From JAMXLO01 sp041487355 (GTDB lineage: Bacteria; Pseudomonadota; Alphaproteobacteria; Acetobacterales; Acetobacteraceae), in NCBI GenBank assembly GCA_041487355.1, contig JBGPND010000087.1, forward strand, positions 1-19,814: a DNA stretch of 19,814 nt, given 5' to 3'. The position numbers and the translations under genes were made by a program. Below are positions 8,029-14,503 of this stretch, piece by piece; the first letter of the stretch is position 1; every line of letters begins with the position of its first letter. The notes below the pieces were generated by a model. It worked only from the letters and a program-made list of their open reading frames with translations, searched no databases and was not told the DNA's origin.

Positions 8029-8047
8029 TGTCGCCTCGCCATGGTTA

Positions 8048-8146
8048 GGGCCTGTTCGGGAATAACCGAATCGGGTTTTGCGCCGTGACCGAGTCGTTTG
8101 CTCGTATTTGGACAAGCCAGCCGAGCGGTTATTCCCGGACAATCCC
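8048..8146. mobile_element. MITE-like element, 99 bp, flanked by TTA duplications
   Basis: Terminal inverted repeats of 21 bp (8048-8068 and 8126-8146) match at 18 positions, both starting GGG and sharing the core CGGGAATAACCG. The element is flanked on both sides by TTA (8045-8047 and 8147-8149), a 3-bp TNA-type duplication such as is known for the IS1031 group of the IS5 family. It has no coding capacity. The right-hand TTA is also the stop codon (TAA on the minus strand) of the binding-protein gene. The element could form a hairpin in the operon transcript and lower permease expression relative to the binding protein. Confidence 0.7.
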
Positions 8147-9526
8147 TTAGGTAAATCTGACCTTGGAGAAGATCGCCTCGGCGCGCTTGAATGCCTTGTC
8201 CACCGCGGCCGCCGCCGTCATGCCGTTCTTGATGACATCGGCATGGCACTGCCCCCAGCATTGTTCGGCGGCGAACTGACCCCAGGCGGGATTGAACCCG
8301 TAGTAGTTGGCCATGGTCGGGCCCAGCACACCCTCTTCCACATAGGGCTTCCGGAACGGATCCTTGGGATCCAGCCAATACGGGTCGTCTTTCACGATCT
8401 GCGCCATTGGCGGCACCCAGCGGCCCAGGCCGCCCTTCAGGTTCTCGTTCAGCACCTGCGGCTGCATGAAGTACTTCATGAAGTCCTTGGCCACATCGAC
8501 ATTCTTCGCTCCCTTCGGAATGAAGCCGCCGCCGGCGCCGACCTGGTTGGGCATCGGTTTGCCGTCATTGCCGTTGGGCAGGCCCATCACCACCATTTCA
8601 TGGTAGTAGGCCTGCTCGTTCTTGATCGACGCAAGCTCGGTGGACAACGTGCCGTCGAAATCCATCACGAAGAGCTTTTCGTGGTAGGCGTTGTTGTCAT
8701 CGGCGTCGTTCCAGCTCAGCGCCTCCGGCGGCACGTAGCCGTCCTTGTAGAGGCCCGTCATGAATTCGACCGATCTGATCGCCGCCTCACGTATCTTCGG
8801 ATCGTCGGTGTGCAGCTTGCCATCCGGGGTCACGATGTCCTTGCCGCCATTGGCGATCAGGAAATGGTTGAACAGGTTGGTGCCGTCATTCGGCCCGACG
8901 GTGGTGATCTGCAGGCCGATGCTATACATCTTGCGCATCCCCTTGGCGCGCAGCTCCTTCTGCACCGGCTTGAAGAACTCCCAGAATTTGTCCCAGGTCT
9001 TCGGGGCGTCCGCCATCTTGAAGCCGGCCTTCTCGACCAGGTCCCCCCAGATGTGGAATGGGGTGGCCCCCTGCTTGACCGCACAAAGGTAGAAGCCGCG
9101 CTGTTTCGTGGCACTGTTGTAGAAGCTGGAGTTCAGCAGCGCGCTCTCGGTCATTTTGGACTTCTGCGTCTCCACGACGTCGCTCACGTCCACCAGCTTA
9201 TCGTTCCAGGCGTTCTGCGGCAGGATCGTTGTGGGGGCATCGTGGAAAATGAGGTCCGGCACGTCGCCGCTGGTCAGCGCGGAGATCGCCTTCTGGTTCA
9301 GCGCCATGAACGGCATGGAGCTGAGATCGATCTTGTTGCCGCTGAGCTTTTCGTAGTCCGCGACCGTCTTGCGGAAAGCCTCGTCCTCCGCCGGGACAAA
9401 GCCCTGCGTTGCCCAGACAGTGGCCGTGCTGGCCGCGGCGTTGGCGATATATGGCCGCGATAAAGTGCCCGTTGCCGCCAAGCCCACAGATCCGGCAAGC
9501 ATCGAACGTCGACTCATGTTACCCAT
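8147..9526 (-). CDS. Extracellular solute-binding protein of ABC importer (family 1)
   Basis: Periplasmic binding protein of 459 residues that would deliver a sugar or related solute to the MalFG-like permeases downstream. The N-terminus MGNMSRRSMLAGSVGLAATG is a twin-arginine signal (SRRSML) followed by a hydrophobic stretch and an AxA-type cleavage region (ANAAA). The mature part has typical family-1 features such as TSGDVPDLIFHD and a Trp-rich C-terminal lobe. Start ATG 9526 follows GGAAGG; the ATG at 9517 is possible, while the frame upstream to 9607 is 5' leader. It is the first gene of the operon and its stop codon coincides with the end of a MITE-like insertion. Tat export suggests folding before secretion; the substrate is not deducible. 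Confidence 0.92.
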   Translation of the reverse strand: MGNMSRRSMLAGSVGLAATGTLSRPYIANAAASTATVWATQGFVPAEDEAFRKTVADYEKLSGNKIDLSSMPFMALNQKAISALTSGDVPDLIFHDAPTTILPQNAWNDKLVDVSDVVETQKSKMTESALLNSSFYNSATKQRGFYLCAVKQGATPFHIWGDLVEKAGFKMADAPKTWDKFWEFFKPVQKELRAKGMRKMYSIGLQITTVGPNDGTNLFNHFLIANGGKDIVTPDGKLHTDDPKIREAAIRSVEFMTGLYKDGYVPPEALSWNDADDNNAYHEKLFVMDFDGTLSTELASIKNEQAYYHEMVVMGLPNGNDGKPMPNQVGAGGGFIPKGAKNVDVAKDFMKYFMQPQVLNENLKGGLGRWVPPMAQIVKDDPYWLDPKDPFRKPYVEEGVLGPTMANYYGFNPAWGQFAAEQCWGQCHADVIKNGMTAAAAVDKAFKRAEAIFSKVRFT

Positions 9527-9610
9527 GACCGTTTTCCTTCCCTGCTGGCCGGACGTTGGGGCGCCGGCTCTTTGTGTTGCTCCAGAGTAAACCCTTAACT
9601 TTTGCATGGC

Positions 9611-9640
9611 AGCTTACGCTAAATCACGGGGCTCGGTCAA
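9611..9640 (-). promoter_or_regulatory. Candidate sigma-70 type promoter for the ABC operon
   Basis: On the minus strand TTGACC (complement of 9635-9640) is followed after 18 bases by TAAGCT (complement of 9611-9616). It would start transcription roughly 80 bases before the binding-protein start. The -35 box is good and the -10 box is mediocre. Confidence 0.4.
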
Positions 9641-9716
9641 ACATTCGGTGCCCCGGCTACTGAGGTCGCGCGTCAGGACCGGTGTGAAACGGAATTGCGC
9701 GGTTGATTTTTATCCT

Positions 9717-10275
9717 TTAGCAATTGTCCCCGCTCCGCGCCGTCGCCAGGCTGGCGCCCAGCGGCCGGACCAGCAGCAGCGCGGCCCCGCCGATCGCGGC
9801 CATCGCCAGGAAAGCCAGCCCACCGAAGCGCGCATAGAGAAATCCGGCGAGCAGTACCAGCACGCCGCCGGGCGCGCCGTAGCCGAGCGCCGCGTGCAGC
9901 GCCTGCGCCGTGGCGGCGCGCTCCGGAGGGACCGAGCGGCTCAGCACCAGCATCGCCGAGAGATGCTGCATGGCGAAGGTCGCGGCGTGCAGCAACTGAA
10001 CCACCGCAAGCAACGCCAGCGGCGGCGCGCACGCCATCACGCTCCAGCGAACCACCGATGCAGCGGCGGCGCAGGCGGTGAGCCCGGCCGGGCCGAGCCG
10101 CTCGATCAACCGGCGCCCCCAGGCGAACAGCGCGACCTCGGCGACGATGCCCTCGGCGATCAGCACGCCGATCATGCCGTCGCTCATGCCGTGCGCGCGC
10201 CAGAACAGCGGCGCGAAACCGTAATAGGCGGCATGCGCCCCCTGGATCAGCGCGCTGGCAAGCACCGCCAGGCGG
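9717..10275 (-). pseudogene. Truncated MFS transporter (3' half), copy of 16808-17998
   Basis: On the minus strand this encodes about 185 residues equal to the C-terminal six-helix half of the intact MFS gene at 16808-17998. By hand comparison about 7 residues differ over some 177, and the DNA is collinear without gaps (offset 7130) over 9740-10275. The frame is undamaged and ends with its own stop TAA at 9717, with a different tail (ARSGDNC). The N-terminal half is missing: at 10271-10275 the sequence switches to a nusG copy in the opposite orientation. No start codon with a ribosome site exists, so it is a remnant. High identity suggests a fairly recent duplication or conversion. Confidence 0.9.
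9740..10275. repeat. Direct repeat, left copy (MFS segment)
   Basis: About 536 bp, collinear with 16870-17405 in the same orientation, with no insertions or deletions seen. The pair brackets the two-component and repeat-protein block. The left limit is ragged (identity fades around 9740) and the right limit is sharp at the nusG junction. Confidence 0.88.
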
Positions 10276-10445
10276 TGCTGTTCGAGGCGGGCGAGCAGGT
10301 GCGCGTCGCCGACGGTCCGTTCACCGCCTTCAACGGCACGGCGGAGGAAGCGGACGAGGAGAAGAGCCGCGTGAAGGTCAGCGTCTCGATCTTCGGCCGC
10401 TCCACGCCGGTGGAGCTGGAATACGTGTAGGTGGAGAAGGTCTGA
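10271..10445 (+). pseudogene. nusG 3' fragment (KOW domain) copy
   Basis: This 175-bp stretch aligns without gaps to the last 175 bases of nusG (4167-4341; offset 6104), with 15 differences by hand count, about 91% identity. It encodes the KOW segment (VADGPFTAFNGTAEE). CAG of nusG has become TAG at 10428-10430, so the copy stops five codons early. There is no NGN domain and no start. The join to the MFS remnant falls on GGCGG, present in both parents, which indicates an illegitimate recombination junction. Confidence 0.9.
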
Positions 10446-10885
10446 AGTGGGCTCGGGGCGACTGGAAAGGCACGTGGATTTCTCGCCAGCCCTGACGGAC
10501 CTCCAGTTATGCTGAACGCGCTCTCGCCGGCGGAACTGCCGCCCGAGCGAAGCGGTTATTGGCGCGCATTGCGCAACAGAATCGGTAGATAAAATCGAAT
10601 GAATGGTAGCTTGCCTGAATGTCGGTTCTGGGTGGATTCCGGTCCTTGAGGTGTGACGCCGCCAATGGCAGGGCAGCGCCAATAGCAGGCGTTTGGCTGA
10701 TGTCAGAGAGCCGGCATTTGGCTCGTCTTCCCGGTTACGTATCGAACGATCTGCGTTACACCGCAGCCAGAGTTCCATCGCGTCCTGGACGAGGTCCGCG
10801 GGTTGTGGGGTGCCTCCACCATCGATAACTTTTGGATGGCATGGGTGTCAGGCCTAGGGACAAACCGACAGACCGCTACAGTAGG
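10446..10885. other. Gene-free stretch between the scar and the histidine kinase gene
   Basis: About 440 bases without a credible gene. The frames across it have no ribosome sites and no family likeness. A short direct repeat is present, GCCAATGGCAGG (10661-10672) and GCCAATAGCAGG (10678-10689). It is probably debris of the rearrangement that made the MFS/nusG scar. Confidence 0.6.
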
Positions 10886-12409
10886 TCAGGAGGCCAGCCC
10901 TCGTGCGTTAGCCATTGGCAAGACAACCGTTACACATAGGCCGTGCGGTTCCCGATTGATCGCGCTGATTTGGCCGCCGAGCGAAAGTGCGTTCTGCCTT
11001 GCCAGCCAAAGTCCGATGCCGAAGTGCGGCGCGCCGCTGCCATGACCCAAGCCCGACGGGTCTGCCGGACGATGTGTGTAGTAGCGATCGAAGATGCGAA
11101 CCAGACGATCCGGCGCAATGCCGGGCCCGTCATCCTCCACAAGAATGATAGCCTGGTCGCCGTGAGGTTCCAGGCGAACCACCACGCGCCCGCCAGTGGG
11201 CGAGAAGCTGATCGCGTTGTCCACAAGGTTCTCCAGGATCGTTTCCAGCGTCTCCGGCTGCCCCGTAACGACGATCCCGTCAGCAACACGGATCTCGAGC
11301 CGCACGTCGTGCGTGGGGCTCGCAGTCGCGTAACTATCCATGAAGGCACGAACGAGGGCAGAAAGATCGACGCGAGAGCGCTGCGGCTCCAGCAGCTCCG
11401 CGGCAGCGCTGTCCAGGTACCGGGCGGATTGCACCAGCCCGTCCAACCGGTCCAGCGCAGAGGACACCGTTTGGAGGGAGACCTGCAGCGTCCCGTCGTG
11501 GGATGAGGCGTGCCGCAGCGGCGGTTCGATCGCCTGGCGGATCGTGCCGATCGGTCCTTTGAAGGCGTGGGCATTGTCCTCCGCCGCCTGGCGTAACATT
11601 TCCGCGCTGCGCTTCATGCGCTGCACCATGCTGTCGAATGCCGACGCGAGCGACGCCAACTCCGGTATGTCTGTCATCAAGGCAAAGCCGGCGTGCTCCG
11701 TCGGCGACAATGCGAGGCGGCGGAAGCGAAGAAGGCCAAGCCCGACGCCGGCGAAGATTGCCGCGATCAAACATGCCATCAGCACATAGATCGCAAGCGC
11801 CGCACGAACTTCCCGGCGTGCCCAATAAGGGCGCGGCTCGATCGCACCAAGCACACGACGCTCGCCGGTCGCGATAACGACAGCCCAGCAGCCAGCCGCA
11901 CCCTCCACCGACGCCACCGAGGTCAGAACTTCAGTCCCGTCGCCCAGCAACGACGCGTCGCGGCCGCGCAGGAACCTGGCGACGCAGCCCTGCGACAGCC
12001 CGGGCAGAATTCCCAGTTCGAGAAGTTGCTGCCGCTCTGCCTCGGTCTGTTCGGGGGAGATCGGTGGTTCGGTCGCAACGAAATAGAAGTCTTCAGCCGT
12101 CGTGGCGCTTGCTGGCCTGAGCAAGATCTTGATGCTGCGGTCCGCGGCAGCAAATCGCGACAGCTCGTGCCTTAGCGAGGCGATCTCGGCCGGACGCAAG
12201 TCATGCAACACAGGCGCGAGTCCGGCCGCAATTGCATCGCCGGTTTCCGCGACGGCACTGAGGAGCAAAAGGCGTCGTTCCGCGTCCGCGTTTCCCAGTA
12301 CCGCGAATATGAGCATTGGCAGGGCGATCAGGATAACCGCCAAAGTGAATGCCTGTACGCGGATGGATCGCAGCCAGCGCATGACTCGCCGGCGAGCCGG
12401 GCTAGGCAT
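10886..12409 (-). CDS. Membrane sensor histidine kinase
   Basis: A 507-residue sensor kinase that would autophosphorylate and pass phosphate to the OmpR-type regulator encoded just upstream. Two membrane helices (about 19-38 and 203-228) enclose a periplasmic sensor domain of roughly 165 residues. A HAMP-like linker follows, then the phosphoacceptor helix with H281 in NAHAFKGPIGTIRQ, and the ATPase domain with N box ILENLVDNAISFSP, G1 box EDDGPGIAP, F box IFDRYY and G2 box FGIGLWLA. The HAFK form of the H box, in place of HELR or HDLK, is uncommon. The start ATG 12409 overlaps the regulator stop by eight bases, implying translational coupling; ATG 12382 is an alternative. The sensor domain gives no ligand clue. 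Confidence 0.92.
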   Translation of the reverse strand: MPSPARRRVMRWLRSIRVQAFTLAVILIALPMLIFAVLGNADAERRLLLLSAVAETGDAIAAGLAPVLHDLRPAEIASLRHELSRFAAADRSIKILLRPASATTAEDFYFVATEPPISPEQTEAERQQLLELGILPGLSQGCVARFLRGRDASLLGDGTEVLTSVASVEGAAGCWAVVIATGERRVLGAIEPRPYWARREVRAALAIYVLMACLIAAIFAGVGLGLLRFRRLALSPTEHAGFALMTDIPELASLASAFDSMVQRMKRSAEMLRQAAEDNAHAFKGPIGTIRQAIEPPLRHASSHDGTLQVSLQTVSSALDRLDGLVQSARYLDSAAAELLEPQRSRVDLSALVRAFMDSYATASPTHDVRLEIRVADGIVVTGQPETLETILENLVDNAISFSPTGGRVVVRLEPHGDQAIILVEDDGPGIAPDRLVRIFDRYYTHRPADPSGLGHGSGAPHFGIGLWLARQNALSLGGQISAINREPHGLCVTVVLPMANARGLAS

Positions 12410-13163
12410 CCCGGTGCCAGCGGTAACCAAAGCCAGGATAATTCTGCAGCGCTGCAAAATCCGGATCGAGCCGGGTGAATTTGCGCCGGATCCGCTTGAC
12501 CATCGCCCGCACATTGGCACGGTGGCCGTCCTCGCCTTGTCCGGCGACAAAGCCACTGCCGCGAACGACGTCGTAGATCTGGCGATATCCGACGTCGTGG
12601 CCGGCCCGCTCCGCCAGCAGTGCGATTACGTCGAATTCGTTCCGGCTGAGCGGCACGTTGCGTCCGCGCCAGCTTGCGCGCTTCGACGACTGCGACAGGA
12701 CCAGCTCACCGATTCTAAGGTCCACGTGAGTTGGCCCAGATTGCGCTGCGTCTAGTTCAGCGCGCCGCGCCAGGGCGAGTGACAGCCGGTGGAGGATGAT
12801 CGCCGGGCCCCGCGATTTGTCGATAAAGTCCGTGGCGCCCGCATCGAGCGCCGCCTCCTCGAAAATCGGCTGGCCATATGATGTCAGGAACAACACCGGC
12901 ACCCGTATGCCGTGCGCACGCAGCGAGTTCAGCAGCTCGAGTCCATCGAGACCAGGCATGTTCCAATCCAGCACACAGGCATCTGGCGGGACGCCCTGCC
13001 GCAGACTCGCCAGGGCCTGCCTTGGGTCATCGAAGCACACAGCGTCATATCCCGCCGCCTGGAGATTGGCAGCGAAGACACGCAGAAACAGGGAATCATC
13101 GTCCACCAGCGCGATGCGCGCGGCTGGACGCTTGGCAGAATCCAAGTCAGCTGCTCTGGCCAT
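12402..13163 (-). CDS. OmpR/PhoB-family response regulator
   Basis: A 253-residue DNA-binding regulator. The receiver domain (about 15-130) has the acidic pocket D21-D22-D23, phospho-acceptor D66 in CVLDWNMPG, T95 in LFLTS and K116 in DFIDKS. A winged-helix trans_reg_C domain (about 150-250) ends in YPGFGYRWH, typical of the family. The start ATG 13163 lies inside the 3' end of the upstream lipoprotein gene (17-base overlap), and its stop overlaps the kinase start, so lipoprotein, regulator and kinase form one tightly coupled operon. The DNA target is unknown; the divergent gap 13624-13810 is the obvious place to look for autoregulation. Confidence 0.94.
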   Translation of the reverse strand: MARAADLDSAKRPAARIALVDDDSLFLRVFAANLQAAGYDAVCFDDPRQALASLRQGVPPDACVLDWNMPGLDGLELLNSLRAHGIRVPVLFLTSYGQPIFEEAALDAGATDFIDKSRGPAIILHRLSLALARRAELDAAQSGPTHVDLRIGELVLSQSSKRASWRGRNVPLSRNEFDVIALLAERAGHDVGYRQIYDVVRGSGFVAGQGEDGHRANVRAMVKRIRRKFTRLDPDFAALQNYPGFGYRWHRDA

Positions 13164-13623
13164 CTCGCAACCGCCTGAGACACGCCTGCTGTACGTCCTG
13201 TCGTGAGCCGGCGCCGCTGACCCGATAATCGAGGACACGCAGGCCACCGTGCGTCACATCTGGAAACAGGAAAAGGTCGACCTCGCAGGAGCCCGATCGA
13301 TAGGTCCACGTTTCTCCGGGGGCGGGTCCGGCTCGGCTCGCCGGTTGACCCAGCAGTGCTCGGACGGCGTTCCCGGACAAGCCATTGACCACCACCGACG
13401 TCGGCTCGGGCGCTGCCGGCGGCTTGGTCTCCGTGGTGCTCTCGGCAGGCCATGCTGGTGGGGCCGGTGCGGGTGACGCCCTGGTGGTTGTCGTGCGTCG
13501 AGGACCCGTAAATGCCGTTTGCAGGGGATCCGTAACTGCGTGGAACGCCTTGTTGACGCTGCTGCATCCGACCAGGACCAGTGTCCCGGCAAGTACGACC
13601 ACACGCGTCACTCCGGCCAGCAC
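13147..13623 (-). CDS. Small lipoprotein of unknown function, first gene of the two-component operon
   Basis: From GTG 13623 this gives 158 residues with a lipoprotein signal (RVVVLAGTLVLVGC, cysteine at residue 20). A Pro/Thr/Ala-rich linker follows, then a C-terminal domain of about 75 residues (LSGNAVRALLGQPASRAG, ETWTYRSGSCEVDLFLFPD). That domain, with an LLGxP turn followed by W-x-Y and a C-x-LDLFL-like strand, resembles small alphaproteobacterial envelope proteins, perhaps with a BamE/SmpA-like fold; this likeness is from memory. GTG 13611 or 13662 are alternative starts; none has a strong ribosome site. Being co-transcribed with the regulator and kinase, it could be a periplasmic accessory or sensor partner, which is inference. 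Confidence 0.75.
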   Translation of the reverse strand: MLAGVTRVVVLAGTLVLVGCSSVNKAFHAVTDPLQTAFTGPRRTTTTRASPAPAPPAWPAESTTETKPPAAPEPTSVVVNGLSGNAVRALLGQPASRAGPAPGETWTYRSGSCEVDLFLFPDVTHGGLRVLDYRVSGAGSRQDVQQACLRRLRDGQSS

Positions 13624-13689
13624 CGCCCTTTGCCCCGCATCTCCAGTCAAAGGTTGGATCACAAAAGCTACCCCGGCAAGTCCCACCCG

Positions 13690-13704
13690 GTCACAGGTTG
13701 TGAC
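13690..13704. promoter_or_regulatory. Dyad in the divergent promoter region
   Basis: GTCACA-GGT-TGTGAC is a perfect inverted repeat in the 187-bp gap between the two-component operon (minus) and the DUF3568-like gene (plus). A further TGTGAC occurs at 13768-13773. The spacing of GTCAC to GTGAC is ten bases, one helical turn, suitable for an OmpR-type dimer. Its use by the adjacent regulator is a guess. Confidence 0.35.
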
Positions 13705-13810
13705 AAAGCGGGGACACGGATTGATCCGCCAAGCGCGCGTAGTTAATAGTTGCCGAAAGCTGATCACTGTGACCGAACACGTGCCCCAATCGACCGGACC
13801 GAGGCCGCTC

Positions 13811-14449
13811 ATGACGCCGTGCCAGATCACCCGCATCGCCGTGGCCCCAGCCGGGGAAAAGCGGAAACCGGAAGCGGCGCGCAGCGCGGGGCCGGACCTG
13901 CCTTCCAGTGCACGGCAGTGCGACGCGACCAGCGGTGCCTCGACCGATCTTTACGGCACTTCGGCCGAAGATGGGACAGGCGAGCCGAAGGTCCTGAAGT
14001 TTCGCCGCTTCGTCAAGAAGTGGGTTCGGGCGCTCGTCGTGCTGGCGGTTATCACGCAGCTTGCTGCCTGCGCAGCGCCGGCGGGCCTGGCCATATTCAG
14101 CGCAGGGACAGGCGTCGCGATAGGTACCAGTGTCGATTACACGCTGAATGGCATCGCCTACAAGACCTTCGTCTCGCCGCTGCCGACCGTGCGACAGGCA
14201 ACGCTGAGCGGCCTGAACCGGATGGGCATGAAGGTCGTTCAGGACAAGAAATCAGACGGCGGCTGGACGATCGCTGCGACCGCCAACGATCGGGAGATCG
14301 ACATCAATCTGGAGAGCCTGACCAGTCGGACGACCCGCATGCGCGTGGTCGCCAGCAACAGTGCCATCTTCAAGGACCGTGCGACCGAGGCCGCGATTAT
14401 CGATCAGACCGCCGATGTGCTCGATCGCCGAGCCAGCGCGCGGAGCTAA
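13811..14449 (+). CDS. DUF3568-like lipoprotein
   Basis: The C-terminal part (YTLNGIAYKTFVSPLPTVRQ, then GLNRMGMKVVQDKKSDGG and a final IIDQTADVLDRR) resembles the DUF3568 family of small exported proteins: a Gly/Ala-rich lead, then two strands and helices of a compact domain. A lipoprotein signal RALVVLAVITQLAAC is clear, with the lipid cysteine at residue 87 if ATG 13811 is the start. That puts 60 polar residues before the signal, which is abnormal. A non-ATG start near 13994 (CTG) would give a normal 26-residue signal. The stop is TAA 14447-14449. It is transcribed away from the two-component operon and precedes the repeat-protein gene by 54 bases, so the two may share a transcript. Function unknown. 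Confidence 0.7.
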   Translation: MTPCQITRIAVAPAGEKRKPEAARSAGPDLPSSARQCDATSGASTDLYGTSAEDGTGEPKVLKFRRFVKKWVRALVVLAVITQLAACAAPAGLAIFSAGTGVAIGTSVDYTLNGIAYKTFVSPLPTVRQATLSGLNRMGMKVVQDKKSDGGWTIAATANDREIDINLESLTSRTTRMRVVASNSAIFKDRATEAAIIDQTADVLDRRASARS

Positions 14450-14503
14450 TCGGGGAAGTCCAGCCGCAGTGTCGTCTGTTCAACAAGACAGGAGGAGGTA
14501 ATC

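Noticed and set aside
9606..10430. Long plus-strand frame ending in NusG-like KOW sequence
   Set aside because: Its first two thirds are the antisense of the MFS remnant; only the last 160 bases are nusG-derived. It has no ribosome site and is a by-product of the junction.
10619..10828. 69-codon plus-strand frame in the gene-free stretch
   Set aside because: No ribosome site, no recognisable family, Arg-rich composition.
13385..13810. N-terminal extension of the DUF3568-like gene from ATG 13385
   Set aside because: It overlaps the lipoprotein gene on the other strand and the divergent promoter region; the composition is that of antisense reading.
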